Notes: generated by a model not told the origin, from the letters alone. A stretch of DNA of 64,000 bases from Cymbomonas tetramitiformis (GCA_001247695.2 LGRX02024524.1:1-64000); one strand, 5' to 3'. Counted from the first letter of the stretch, positions 17,678 through 27,711 are shown. A program made the numbers and translations.

Positions 17678-20600
17678 TCACATCGATCCCATCATCATGC
17701 CGCCGCCGTGATACATGTGCGAGTACGTCACCGGCTCCAGATATTTGCTGAGGCCTTTGCGAACCTTGCCGCACCCCGGGTACACGCGCTCGCCCCAGTG
17801 CCCGGTGTTCAGCGTCACACGGTCCAGCCCGCCCGTCTGGTGATTGTACCGCGCCTGATGCCCTTGGAAACATATAGTGTTTGGTTGCACGGGCTGCTCG
17901 AAGTACGAGTCGTCCCCACTCGGAGGGGGGGTAGTAAGGAATTGGTGCTTATCCTTATAGTACTTCGCGGTGCTGTACATCACGGGCTTCATGGACTCCA
18001 GCCCGGTGTGATTGGCGAAAGTGCCTGTTGTGTCTATGGGATTGTCCTTGATCTGTTCCGAGTATCCGATCAAACACGCGTACAGCGAGGGCACGGTGGC
18101 GCCGATGCACCCGTCGCTTTGAGTTTGCTCCGGACTATTGTAAAAACGACTGCCGCCGCCTCCAAGGTAATTTACGACCCTGAGATTGTCCTGTATGAGC
18201 ACGTTCCGCGAGCGATACACCACCGACTTTTCGTAGATGGTGAAATTGCCGTAATGCATCTTCTGCACCACATTGTCGGCGAGTTGAAAGTTGTAGTATC
18301 CGATGAGCGTCTCGCCGGTCTCCGTGCCACCCTTCATCAGGATCGCGGTGTTGGTCTCGTACGTCTGGTACGGTCGCAGCAGCAGGTAGCCGAAAGGGAA
18401 CATCTTGTTTTCGGTGATCAGGCTGCGCAAAAAATCCCGCTTCGGTGGCTGCATGCACATCAAAGCGTACACGAAGTACGCGTGCGGGCGCTTCGCGTAC
18501 GATCTGTGGTCGAAGCGTTTTAGAAACGCCTTCGTAACCATAAAGGGCGCCATGTTAGCGAGCGGCGCGGACGACGCGGAGGTTCCCACTCCGATTGTCG
18601 GCGAGAAGAGGTTCATGCCCGCAATAATGGGGTTGTCGGTCCGCGAGTAATACGCCTTCAACGCGCACGTGTCGTGCAGGATGTCCAGATTCGTTCCTGG
18701 TTGGATTCTGTCAGTGTTTGACTTTAGGAAACCGTACAGGTGCCCGTGGTAGCCGTTTTGTTCGGCGTCGTCGTCAAAGCATTTATGCAAAACACGCGCG
18801 AACGCTTGCGCGTGCTCTGCAGCTTCGAAGGCGGTGATCTCGTTGGCAAAATCGCTGGGGGCTTTGAAGGGGCTGACGATCAGACCGTAACGCGTCATGC
18901 CCAGCTTAACATGCATGTCCACGAGGGTAGCAGCAGGTATTGAGAATACGAATTGTGACCCGTCACAAATATTTACCAACAGGACTACGTTACCAGGTGC
19001 AGCTGTTGAAACTTTTTTAAAGTAGTAGTCGCGCGCAAAGTGTTTTAGGTACTCGAGGAGGAAATCGTCCGGCGTAGTACCACTTGATACAGTAGGAAAC
19101 AATTTTCCATAATCGACCGTTCCGACATTGTACCAGACGCCGTCATTCATAGGAAGTTTACTGACCAAATCTTGATATTTTTTCCAACTCGACGAATCTG
19201 ACAAATCGAGGCTGACGAACGCTGCCAGTAGCATGCTAATTAACGGTGCGGCGAATGGTTCTGTAGTCAAATTCGTGTTGAGTTTGCATACCATATAAGG
19301 AATGGCAAGCAGATGACCGATTTCGGCGTCGCTAGGGTTCGTGTCGTACTTAAAGTCAGCTTTTACCTTTGTCTTAAAAGGTTCCGTTAAAACGTCACCT
19401 GACCTGCTATCGTCGTAGATATTTTGCAGTTCTTCAGTGAAAAAGTGTTTATAATTTTCGCAATCCAACTTGTGTTTAGCGAAAACTCGCGCTTCGCAAG
19501 GTGTATAGTCCGTGTATTCCGCTATGCCGTCGACGAGTTTGTTTAGGGCCACGGTATTATCTTGGGGTACGTTGACTTTCGTACAATCCGAGTCAGTAGG
19601 TAACAGGGATTTGCCGAACAGTGTTAAACAGTCGTCGTCGTCGTGTACGAAATCGTCGCGCGCGTGTGTCGTAACTCCGTAGTAATGGTTATCAGCTTTC
19701 TTTAAACATCGCATGTCCAACACCAAATTGCCCGCGCGCTTGCATTTCAAAACGCATGTGCTGAAGAGGGAACGCTTGACGTCTTCGTTCCACGTCGACG
19801 TATCGAAACACGGCGTGACTCCGGCGCACATCTTGTCGAACTCGGCGATCAACGCAGCGCATTTTTCCGGCTTGTAAATCTCACACCCGCTCGTGCACTT
19901 GGCAAGGAGTTTGACGCCGGTGTAGTTGTTGTAGCCGATCGGACACACCGTTACTTCACGATTTATCATTTGACTATCCCCACCGCTCTTGCTCATGTTT
20001 TTATAAAGGTAATACGCATATTCTACACATTCGGGTGTTTCGGCCACTGTAGGTACGTTGAGTACGTCTACCGGCGTTGCTGTCTTGTAATGCATTGCAC
20101 ACGCGCGTATATCATTTACAAGTACTAATAAATCTGCGTACGCCATACGCTCCGCGTTGTGCTGTCGTAACGTGATTTCCATAGCCAGCGCAGTTTGCTC
20201 GAACGCCGTCGCGTCCGACGGGCAAGGCGGCATCGGCATGCCGTGCCCAACGTCCGTCTCCAAGAGCTCCTTGTATCGTGCGATAAGCGCGTCGCAAACG
20301 TACGCCCGCGTGGCGTGCTCGGCGACGGTGTGCGCGTACAACCAAGCGGCGTAGGAGTTATATCTATCGCCCGTCCCAAACATGGCTAAAATCTCTGGAG
20401 TACGCACACTTTTCGTGTAGTACTGTGCGATAGCATCCGCGGTGCACGTCGCGTCTCTCACCACGCTGGTCGTTCTGTCCATATCCAGGAGGTATCTTGG
20501 GACCTCCGTGTGCATGTGCCGCACGAAGGCCTCTTCGGCGGTACCATCGAAGAAGGTGTTTGCGAAGCGGTCGAGCGTGCTGTTCATCATAGGGGGCATA

Positions 20601-21871
20601 CCACGGCGGTCAACATTGTTGTTCTCGTCGTGTGGTAGGTCGCCCACGGCGCACTTGCCCTCGTACTTGTCAACAATGGCAGCATCGTTCGTGTGGTGAC
20701 ACTGCCAAGCGGGCGTGTCTGTGGCCTCTAGCGCGCCATCGTTGATCAAGATGTCGTTATCCAGAGCGTCGATGAGCCGGATCTCCACGAAAGTGTCGAC
20801 GTCCTCGTCGTAGATGGCGATGGATCGCTGCGCGCTCATGCTCCGCTCGGTTCCGCGGCGCGCGTTGCGATCGAGGTTGGTCTCCTCGTCCTGCATCAAG
20901 AAGAACTCGCCGATGGCGCGCTGGCGCAACGTGACATCCACGGGCTCGGGCATGTCGGGCATTTCGAAGCATTTCGTCTCGTAGATGGTGCAGTCGTTGC
21001 GCGCGTCCATCACGTTGGCGGACTGTCCGTTCAGTCCGGACTTGAAGTTCTGCGGACCCTCGGGTCCGGCGTACATGTACACGTAATTCTCGCGACGCAC
21101 CTGCGTGACGTAATGCTTCATGCCGTCGGGCACGATCCAGCTGTCGGGCTCCACCCCCCGCGCGCGCATCACGCGCTTGCACCGACTGTCGAGCAGGTCC
21201 CAGCCGTGCTCGGTTTTCTGGATGGTGGCCCAGTCCTCCACCTCGCAGGCCAGAGCCTTGCGGGCGGTCTGAGCGGTGAGCACGGTGCCGTACCGATCGT
21301 TCCACACCTCGTCGTAAGACTTGCAGCGCAGTAGCGACTCCAGCACGCCGAGGTACACCGTCTCGAGCACCGCGTTGCGGATCTGCTGCAGGTTGTTGGT
21401 GTAGCACATGCGCCCCTTCTCGGTGTTCATGAACCCGTGTTCGAGGATCATGGCCAGCCCGTAGCGCGTGTAGTGGTCTCGGCGCTCGCTCATTCGTTGG
21501 CTCACGAGGCGGCTCACGCCCTCCTCGGGCACCGGGCCCAGGAGGTGCCTGTCGAAGTGGTACTCGTTCCACGTGATGGTGGACGTGTCCTTCGTTTCGC
21601 GGTAGGGCAGCAGCTTGGTGGGCCACAGGTCCTCCTGTCGTATGAGGTTGATCATGACGTCGGTCATGTGGGGCGAGTAGCCGAGGTAGGCCTCGGGCAG
21701 CGCGAAGTTCTCGCGGCCGTACTGATCGTACGGGGACATCAAGTACGGTTTGGAGGGCTGCCCGAAAAACTCCTTGAAGGAATTGCCGGATGCTTCGAAC
21801 AAGGGGGCGGAGCCGTTGGCCGCGTCGCGCCCACCATCTCCGTGCGGTTCCTTCGGTGCCGGGTACGCCAT
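17678..21871 (-). CDS. putative major capsid protein (HK97-type, mirusvirus-like)
   Basis: A 1397-residue protein, the largest here, beginning MAYPAPKEP. Its size is close to that of herpesvirus major capsid proteins. The first 350 residues are highly structured and rich in aromatic and charged residues. About residues 600-980 are coded by a more AT-rich stretch, and the end has a short Gly/Met tail (HGGGMMMGSM). Family knowledge: mirusviruses carry an HK97-fold capsid protein with a tower insertion, together with a herpesvirus-type protease, which is present at 40222-41631. I infer the capsid role from length, composition, promoter strength and genome context; no motif proves it. The ATG at 21871 follows a TATAAATA box by about 50 bases. 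Alternatives: another large virion protein. Confidence 0.7.
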   Translation of the reverse strand: MAYPAPKEPHGDGGRDAANGSAPLFEASGNSFKEFFGQPSKPYLMSPYDQYGRENFALPEAYLGYSPHMTDVMINLIRQEDLWPTKLLPYRETKDTSTITWNEYHFDRHLLGPVPEEGVSRLVSQRMSERRDHYTRYGLAMILEHGFMNTEKGRMCYTNNLQQIRNAVLETVYLGVLESLLRCKSYDEVWNDRYGTVLTAQTARKALACEVEDWATIQKTEHGWDLLDSRCKRVMRARGVEPDSWIVPDGMKHYVTQVRRENYVYMYAGPEGPQNFKSGLNGQSANVMDARNDCTIYETKCFEMPDMPEPVDVTLRQRAIGEFFLMQDEETNLDRNARRGTERSMSAQRSIAIYDEDVDTFVEIRLIDALDNDILINDGALEATDTPAWQCHHTNDAAIVDKYEGKCAVGDLPHDENNNVDRRGMPPMMNSTLDRFANTFFDGTAEEAFVRHMHTEVPRYLLDMDRTTSVVRDATCTADAIAQYYTKSVRTPEILAMFGTGDRYNSYAAWLYAHTVAEHATRAYVCDALIARYKELLETDVGHGMPMPPCPSDATAFEQTALAMEITLRQHNAERMAYADLLVLVNDIRACAMHYKTATPVDVLNVPTVAETPECVEYAYYLYKNMSKSGGDSQMINREVTVCPIGYNNYTGVKLLAKCTSGCEIYKPEKCAALIAEFDKMCAGVTPCFDTSTWNEDVKRSLFSTCVLKCKRAGNLVLDMRCLKKADNHYYGVTTHARDDFVHDDDDCLTLFGKSLLPTDSDCTKVNVPQDNTVALNKLVDGIAEYTDYTPCEARVFAKHKLDCENYKHFFTEELQNIYDDSRSGDVLTEPFKTKVKADFKYDTNPSDAEIGHLLAIPYMVCKLNTNLTTEPFAAPLISMLLAAFVSLDLSDSSSWKKYQDLVSKLPMNDGVWYNVGTVDYGKLFPTVSSGTTPDDFLLEYLKHFARDYYFKKVSTAAPGNVVLLVNICDGSQFVFSIPAATLVDMHVKLGMTRYGLIVSPFKAPSDFANEITAFEAAEHAQAFARVLHKCFDDDAEQNGYHGHLYGFLKSNTDRIQPGTNLDILHDTCALKAYYSRTDNPIIAGMNLFSPTIGVGTSASSAPLANMAPFMVTKAFLKRFDHRSYAKRPHAYFVYALMCMQPPKRDFLRSLITENKMFPFGYLLLRPYQTYETNTAILMKGGTETGETLIGYYNFQLADNVVQKMHYGNFTIYEKSVVYRSRNVLIQDNLRVVNYLGGGGSRFYNSPEQTQSDGCIGATVPSLYACLIGYSEQIKDNPIDTTGTFANHTGLESMKPVMYSTAKYYKDKHQFLTTPPPSGDDSYFEQPVQPNTICFQGHQARYNHQTGGLDRVTLNTGHWGERVYPGCGKVRKGLSKYLEPVTYSHMYHGGGMMMGSM

Positions 21872-21921
21872 ATTTCCGCGTGTTCGTCACGAGCGTGGTT
21901 TACCCTGACCGGCGTCAAGAG

Positions 21922-21929
21922 TATTTATA
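21922..21929 (-). promoter_or_regulatory. TATAAATA box for the capsid gene
   Basis: TATTTATA on the plus strand, about 50 bases before the minus-strand ATG at 21871. Confidence 0.6.
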
Positions 21930-22000
21930 CATGGTACTGCGACCCGGTCGAAAGGTAACGCGTCGACGCTCGCACCGAGGCTTGGTGCTGTCGCGCGCGT

Positions 22001-22012
22001 GTATATATATAT
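22001..22012 (+). promoter_or_regulatory. (TA)n promoter for the gene at 22058
   Basis: TATATATATATA tract 46 bases before the ATG at 22058. Confidence 0.5.
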
Positions 22013-22057
22013 AGGTGCGCGTGAGTCGGACGTCAACCGGCGCTCGGGCGGGTCGCC

Positions 22058-22336
22058 ATGCTGCTGCTTTGCACGTGCGTCGCGGTGCTGCTTCTGGTGG
22101 CCCTCGCTACGGGCTACGTCGTCGGGCACCGCGGCGTGCAGCGCGCGCTTTCCGAACGAGTGGTCTACCGGTACCTGAGCGATAGCCAATCCAAAATCGT
22201 CGACGATCGACCCGTGCTGCGCGTCGGCGACGTGTGCTACGAACGCGCCGACGTGCACGTCACGGCCCGCCGCCGCCGCCCGGAGCGCAACCGGCACTCG
22301 ATGGTGCCCGTCGCGCCGCTCGCGCGCATGGTGTGA
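22058..22336 (+). CDS. small single-pass membrane protein, 92 aa
   Basis: A 92-residue protein. Residues 1-23 are a strongly hydrophobic signal anchor (LLLCTCVAVLLLVALATGY) and the remainder is hydrophilic with a basic segment (RRRRPERNR) near residue 75. It is probably inserted in a membrane with the C-terminal part in the cytosol. The promoter and the convergent neighbour at 22353 support it as a real gene. The function is unknown. Confidence 0.65.
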   Translation: MLLLCTCVAVLLLVALATGYVVGHRGVQRALSERVVYRYLSDSQSKIVDDRPVLRVGDVCYERADVHVTARRRRPERNRHSMVPVAPLARMV

Positions 22337-22352
22337 CGACCACGACCCGCGC

Positions 22353-23240
22353 TCACGCAGCCTCGCTCAGGAAGGCGCGCACGTCCATCAGGATGGTTTG
22401 GCGCACGGCGTGGTCGAGCAGCAGGTTGGTGTGCGTCGCCGACGGGTACGTGCGCAGCTTGGCGGGCCGCTGGCCGTTGTCCCCGTCGTTGTACGCTGTG
22501 ATCAAGTCGTGGGAGTGCGAGCGGGGGATGACGGCGTCCGCCTCGCCGTGCACGACGAGCAACGGCGCTCGCAGGTTCAGAATCGCGCGCCCGTTGTGCA
22601 TGCACGGGAGCGCCAAAACGCCCAGCAGCTCGCGGAGCAGCGGCACGCGCACCACCACCCCCGCGGCATCGTAAAACGGCGCCAGCAGCAACACGCGGGA
22701 CGGCCATTGCGTCTGGGCGAGCGGCCACGCGGCCAGAAGTACCGCGCAGCCGAGCGAGTAGCCCACCAGCAAGGGCGGGCGCGCGCCCGTGGAGGCGTCG
22801 CGCACGAAGCGAAGCAGCGTCGCGCAACGATTCACCTGCGCGTGAAATCGTGGCGCGCGATCGGCGGTCGTGCCGTACCCGCTCCACTCGTGCGCCAGAT
22901 ACGCGCAGCCGAGCGCGCGGAGCAGATGCGCGGGCGCCGTGGAGTCGTGCACCGTCTCGGCGTTACCGTGCACGTAGCAACCGATGCGGTCGTAACGTTG
23001 ATGGTTGCTGATCAGGAGCTCCTGCGCCTGCGTGCCGCCACGCTCCAAAAAGCGGCCTTGCATTTCCGGATCGCCCGGGAAGCCAAGCACGCACAGAAAC
23101 TTCTCCCCGTCCTCCGCTCGAAGATAAAAAGTGTGCAGCCCGCGAGCGTGCAGCCGTTGATGCACGGCATCCGAGGCAACGCGACTGAGATCCAGCGTGC
23201 TGGCAAAGGCGTATTTTTCGAGATACGCGTCAAAGGACAT
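22353..23240 (-). CDS. alpha/beta hydrolase
   Basis: A 295-residue serine hydrolase of the alpha/beta fold. The oxyanion-hole strand ends VHGNAE (90-95). The nucleophile elbow is GYSLG with S162, the acid is D235 in HGEAD, and the histidine is H270 in SATHTN. The order and spacing fit the ABHD13/ABHD17-like group, which includes depalmitoylases and lipases. The ATG at 23240 is preferred over an upstream GTG. The substrate (an acyl-protein or lipid) is inferred only from the family. The gene shares its upstream region with the divergent gene at 23397. Confidence 0.85.
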   Translation of the reverse strand: MSFDAYLEKYAFASTLDLSRVASDAVHQRLHARGLHTFYLRAEDGEKFLCVLGFPGDPEMQGRFLERGGTQAQELLISNHQRYDRIGCYVHGNAETVHDSTAPAHLLRALGCAYLAHEWSGYGTTADRAPRFHAQVNRCATLLRFVRDASTGARPPLLVGYSLGCAVLLAAWPLAQTQWPSRVLLLAPFYDAAGVVVRVPLLRELLGVLALPCMHNGRAILNLRAPLLVVHGEADAVIPRSHSHDLITAYNDGDNGQRPAKLRTYPSATHTNLLLDHAVRQTILMDVRAFLSEAA

Positions 23241-23358
23241 CGTGATGACTGTTATGACCACAAGCGACACGAGTGGCAGCTACAAATGAGAGGCACCTCG
23301 ACAGGCAGCGGCATTAATCATTTCCACCGCTCACACACCCACCAGGTCCACCGCCCAG

Positions 23359-23366
23359 TATTTATA
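23359..23366. promoter_or_regulatory. shared TATTTATA box between divergent genes
   Basis: TATTTATA in the interval between the ATGs at 23240 (minus) and 23397 (plus). It reads TATAAATA on the minus strand but lies about 118 bases from that start and about 30 from the plus-strand start, so it may serve both. Confidence 0.4.
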
Positions 23367-23396
23367 CTCGCAGAGTACGCAGCTATACAAATCGCC

Positions 23397-25664
23397 ATGC
23401 GCGAACGCGGGGGGCGCCGGAAACGGACCAGCATTTTCGACTTCGAACCTCCTCCAACCCAAACGGTGGAGCAACAGTCGGATGATTCGGATGCCGAGAA
23501 GGGTGACTTCATGTCCAGACTGCTCATGAAAGATCAAAAAGATGCGTACAGGCAGTTTATGAATCTCAACCCAGGCGAGGTGTCGATCAACGGCGTTACC
23601 ACCAAAATGTGCAACCACCCCGACTACGACCGGTGCAGCAACGCGTCGGGTTTGATGGCGTATTTTTTCGCGCACACCTTGGACCTGCGCGATCAGACCG
23701 GTGGTGTGCTCGACGACGCACCCGCAACCGTCCGCGAATTCTTCAGAGGCGCGTCCACCCGCGGGCACACGACGGAGGTTTTTGCGCAGCGGCTGGCCGC
23801 GCGCTTTGAACCGTTGCTGAGCGCCGTCTGCGTCACGGCACGACAGATGTTTCTCGCAATGCAGTGCAACGAGGACGCGGTATGTCGCGACGCCTACGAA
23901 CGCGACGTCTGCGCACGGCTGTTCGTGACGCTCATGACGGAGATATTTAAGCATCGCGCGGTCGCGCGCAAAACGTACGGCAAGCTCCTGAACGCCACCG
24001 CCGTGTCGGCCGTCCGGAGCGAAAGAAAGCGCGACGACGCCGACGCCGAGGACGATGACGACGACGCCGACGACGATGACGACGACGACGACGGTGGCGA
24101 GGACGCCGACGCGGGCGAAACGCGTGCACGACACGCTAGCGTGCGTCCTATCAACTGGTTAACGCGCGTGCTGTCGCCCACGGAGATGAGCCGAGTGATC
24201 GACGAGGATTTCGCGTACGCGCGTAACATGATACAGCGACCGCTGGTAAACGTGTGCGCGATCGACGGTAACGTCGGCCAGTTCAAACACACCATGGATG
24301 CGGCTCGTTCGAATCGAAGTCGCAGGTTGATCACCCGTGTGTCCGTCGTGGGACTCGCATACGCCAACGACGTCGCGCAGCTGATCGCAAACCCGCGCGT
24401 TCGGCGCCGGCAGCATCCCAAAACCATCGAGGTGAGCGCAAGTCACGTCGCCGTCGCCATGCACAGCGCGTTGCTGCGGCACCCTGAATACGGCACCGAC
24501 CCGTCTCGGTGGTGTCTGCAAAAGATTCTAGCGCTGAAAACTCTCCGCGTCAACATACTGATGTGCCACTACAAGCGGGTGAATCGCAAGCTCCGCGAAC
24601 AATTTACGTTCGCCAACGTGAGCACCGAGAACTTGGGTGGCATACGAGGAACCTGTTACGTGTTCGACCTGCAGTGTCAGCAGGGCGAGTTTACGCGCGC
24701 GATGCTCGAAATCGTGTACGATAACCGCGTGGAGCCCTCTAAGCTGCTGGATGTCTCTGGCGTCAAGGGCTTCGCGTCCGGGTACGGCGAGGAGATGGAC
24801 GAGGCCAAACCGCCGTTGGACATGTATTGCGACGACGACACGGACGGGTGCACCGGCGCCAGCAGCGACGGCGACACGGACGCGGACGAGGAACCACCCT
24901 GCGACGTTGCGGAGACGAAGGAGTATCTCAACGTCAAATGCACGCCGGCAGATCACAGCACGTTTCCGTGCGACGCCAGACACACTCTGAGCAAATCCAA
25001 AAACCAGGGGCTGCGAAGGTCGTACTGGCAGTCCGTGCACGCCAACCGAGAGCAGCTGAGCGGGCATCTGATCCGCCAGCAGCGCGCGAACGACAACACA
25101 GCCCACAAGATCAGGTTCTGCGCCCGCGATGTCGCGTTGCTTTTGAAAAACGCGTCCATCAGGGACAGGTTGCTGCGGACGATCAACGCGAGCTCCGAAA
25201 ATTCGCAGTCCGATCTCATGGCTACCATGCTGCCCGCGCAGAGAAGCATGCGCAAACTCTTCCGGGAGCGCGAAATGCACGTGCCTCTCGTACGCGATGC
25301 TATTTTGAGCGCGCAGCACGTCAACGCCGCCTGGCGCGCGGTGCTGACATCGATCACCGACGAGGACCCGGATCGTTTTGTGTTGTGGATTTTTGCTGCT
25401 TTCTACGACTTTATGCTGCGTTCAGAGTACGAGAAGCGACCGTCACCCCCGACCAAGAAGCGCAAAGCGAGCGCGACGGTGGCGCACGTCCAACCCCGCA
25501 GAGGTGCTGAGTTGAACACCTTCATGATTACGGACAGCGAGTTGATGAATGTCGCGGACATGGGCGCGGGCGATGAGTTTAAGTTTAAACAATGGACGAA
25601 TCTCACGGATCAGTACGTTTTGAAACAACTCGAGTGCGGCGATGATAACTTATTCCGCTGTTAA
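23397..25664 (+). CDS. large acidic-linker protein, 755 aa
   Basis: A 755-residue protein. A basic N terminus is followed by a helical domain (about 35-205), a pure Asp/Glu/Ala/Gly linker (about 212-240), a second domain (about 250-460), a shorter acidic segment (about 480-510) and a C-terminal helical domain ending with a basic cluster (KKRKAS). Within the second domain, about residues 300-365 (ITRVSVVGLAY to VAVAMHSAL) have a loose resemblance to the alpha2-loop2-alpha3 part of a histone fold, which I would not press. The ATG at 23397 follows the TATTTATA box. Its C-terminal end was duplicated to 27712-27917. The function is unknown; a virion or chromatin protein is possible. Confidence 0.7.
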   Translation: MRERGGRRKRTSIFDFEPPPTQTVEQQSDDSDAEKGDFMSRLLMKDQKDAYRQFMNLNPGEVSINGVTTKMCNHPDYDRCSNASGLMAYFFAHTLDLRDQTGGVLDDAPATVREFFRGASTRGHTTEVFAQRLAARFEPLLSAVCVTARQMFLAMQCNEDAVCRDAYERDVCARLFVTLMTEIFKHRAVARKTYGKLLNATAVSAVRSERKRDDADAEDDDDDADDDDDDDDGGEDADAGETRARHASVRPINWLTRVLSPTEMSRVIDEDFAYARNMIQRPLVNVCAIDGNVGQFKHTMDAARSNRSRRLITRVSVVGLAYANDVAQLIANPRVRRRQHPKTIEVSASHVAVAMHSALLRHPEYGTDPSRWCLQKILALKTLRVNILMCHYKRVNRKLREQFTFANVSTENLGGIRGTCYVFDLQCQQGEFTRAMLEIVYDNRVEPSKLLDVSGVKGFASGYGEEMDEAKPPLDMYCDDDTDGCTGASSDGDTDADEEPPCDVAETKEYLNVKCTPADHSTFPCDARHTLSKSKNQGLRRSYWQSVHANREQLSGHLIRQQRANDNTAHKIRFCARDVALLLKNASIRDRLLRTINASSENSQSDLMATMLPAQRSMRKLFREREMHVPLVRDAILSAQHVNAAWRAVLTSITDEDPDRFVLWIFAAFYDFMLRSEYEKRPSPPTKKRKASATVAHVQPRRGAELNTFMITDSELMNVADMGAGDEFKFKQWTNLTDQYVLKQLECGDDNLFRC

Positions 25665-25704
25665 TTTGGGAGACGGCAAAAACCGGACACGATACCGGCG
25701 TAAG

Positions 25705-25963
25705 AATAAAGATTGGCGACTTCGGCGTTCACACTTTGCCGGTGATACTGGCGATATTCACGTACGCAACGCACTACGGTCACGCGGAGGACTCGCACGC
25801 GGAGCTTCGAATCGGTCACGAAATGCACGCGCAACGGACCTACGTGCATTTTCTGTGGATGTGTACGCTCTCCACGGTGTACTCCGCGGTGTACAGCGCC
25901 AACGAGGTGTACGGAACCCCGGAGTTGCCGGGCAACGGCACCTATCACATCTTTCAGGAGTAG
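25705..25963 (+). CDS. coding-like frame without an ATG
   Basis: From about 25705 to the stop at 25963 one frame has the strong C/G third-position bias of real genes here and encodes hydrophobic segments (PVILAIFTYATHYG and TYVHFLWMCTLSTVYSAVY), ending in YHIFQE. It has no ATG before residue 40 of the frame, and it opens inside the preceding gene. Possibilities are a second exon spliced from the 23397 gene (a GTGCGG at 25634 and an AG at 25704 would keep phase but there is no T-rich tract), a non-ATG start, or a gene that lost its start during the duplication. Confidence 0.35.
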
Positions 25964-26211
25964 CGAGCGCGCTTATAGTTCACCTGATGCACTACGCTTT
26001 TACATGCTGATACGGTCGAAGGCGTCGATATCAATACCACGCGTTGGGTAGGGGTGCAAAAATTTATGTAAAATACGAAACATGACGTAAAAAAGTTTTG
26101 TATATATATATAAATTTTAATAGCAAATGTAGTGAGTACGTCAACCGTAATGTGCTCGCTGTCAAGAAAAAACCGGCACAAATTGTCTTACATCCTGGAA
26201 GTGCCTAAGTG

Positions 26212-26219
26212 TATAAATA
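26212..26219 (+). promoter_or_regulatory. TATAAATA box for the gene at 26276
   Basis: TATAAATA 57 bases before the ATG at 26276. Confidence 0.6.
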
Positions 26220-26275
26220 CGTATACCATCAGCACGTGGCGCAGTAAAGATACTTTGCGTGTTGTACGCGGCGTC

Positions 26276-27529
26276 ATGTCCATCGTCACCCAACTACGCA
26301 TGGCGGATGATTCCTCCCAAAGCGAGGGTCCGTCCACCTCCACGGTAAAGCCAAATCCCCCAGCGAGGAAAAAGCCGGTTTTGCCCACCTCCACGTATGA
26401 AATCCTTAATTTATTGCCTTCGTACTTTGAAAACCAAACAGAGCTTGATGCTCTAAATAAGGCTTTTTTACCGTTAAAAATCGAATTAAGTTTATCTGAG
26501 GACGCGCAAAACCCTGCGCCGAAATGCAGTTTTGATTTATGCAACACGAGCACGTCCAGGCCCAATATTTGTAAATTACAAGACGGTGCGTTAAGATACA
26601 CCAGCGATTACTGCGAATTAATGCAAAAAATTTGGAATGACTTCACACCGCGGTTTAAAATGCTTTGTGGAATTGGCGTTACACCACACCAAAACACGTA
26701 TTCCACCACATTCCATATGGACCCCATGTTGAATGGGTGGTTTGAAATATGCTTGAATATGCCCAGCGATAACACTTTTGTGAAGGCCAATTTCGAAAAC
26801 GCTGCCATTAGGATTGAAAAGTTTCGTCTTTCGTACTTTAATGTTTTACCTATTATCCGGCAACCACCACATTCAACTGCCATTATATATGAAGCACCAC
26901 CTTCAAACGCCGAGGTGACACCGAATCTCGTTACGAATTGGAGAAGGCCCGGGAATTTCGGCATAATAGAACCTGCGCACTATGTTACACGTATTGCTGA
27001 TTTAAGTAATGACTCGCTAACTTCTCCTTTATTTATTGCTCAAGTGGGTAAAGTGTTGATACAGCGCAAAAAAAACTTAGCTGATGCGATTGGCGATGCG
27101 GTATCACAGCCGGGTGATCGTTACTACGACATCGGATGGCATGCTAATTTATCGCTACATATACACGTTGATTTAATAACAGGGGACCTTTCGCGGGTGA
27201 AACCACCAGATACATGGAATGATGAGGATAACTGCGAACGCGATCAAGGCTATCTTGACGATACGCATGCGTTCATTATTCGCAAACAAGGTGAATATAT
27301 GGAATTACACTATAACAGGTGGCTACATCACAATAAAAATTGGATATGTACTGTTAGAGACGAAGGTAGAGATTACTTTACAGGAATTCAAGATTATATT
27401 CAACTGGATGCAAACCCTTTTATCGCCACAACCACGAAAAGGCATCTCGAATTTTGTATAACAAATACCGAAATAGAAAAAACATTTATGTACGTTGCGC
27501 ACAACTGGCACGGCCGCACCAATTGGTAG
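26276..27529 (+). CDS. hypothetical protein, 417 aa
   Basis: A 417-residue protein from an AT-rich gene. The first 45 residues are Ser/Pro-rich and likely disordered, followed by a globular region rich in Asn, aromatic residues and alternating hydrophobics, giving a beta-rich impression (FEICLNMPSDNTF, SLHIHVDLITGDL). The ATG at 26276 is used because it follows the TATAAATA box, although the frame is open for 48 codons further upstream. The gene sits between an original gene end and its duplicated copy, as if inserted there. The family is not recognised. Confidence 0.7.
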   Translation: MSIVTQLRMADDSSQSEGPSTSTVKPNPPARKKPVLPTSTYEILNLLPSYFENQTELDALNKAFLPLKIELSLSEDAQNPAPKCSFDLCNTSTSRPNICKLQDGALRYTSDYCELMQKIWNDFTPRFKMLCGIGVTPHQNTYSTTFHMDPMLNGWFEICLNMPSDNTFVKANFENAAIRIEKFRLSYFNVLPIIRQPPHSTAIIYEAPPSNAEVTPNLVTNWRRPGNFGIIEPAHYVTRIADLSNDSLTSPLFIAQVGKVLIQRKKNLADAIGDAVSQPGDRYYDIGWHANLSLHIHVDLITGDLSRVKPPDTWNDEDNCERDQGYLDDTHAFIIRKQGEYMELHYNRWLHHNKNWICTVRDEGRDYFTGIQDYIQLDANPFIATTTKRHLEFCITNTEIEKTFMYVAHNWHGRTNW

Positions 27530-27711
27530 CAACCGCACGCGCGTCTGCAGAATATCACTATAGAGTCACTAGATACTCCCCAGTAGCGTCGTCGAAATCT
27601 AAGTTCAACGTAGGTAAACTTTTCGTCGAAACATGATTTAGGCACGAGCTCCGTCGAAACATGTCAAAAATATTTTAACTTAAACATACACGATTTTTTG
27701 TGCATGTCTTT

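Noticed and set aside
20757..21890. A 377-codon Arg-rich frame overlapping the capsid gene on the same strand
   Set aside because: Out-of-frame shadow; its extreme Arg/His/Pro content is typical of a shifted GC-rich frame.
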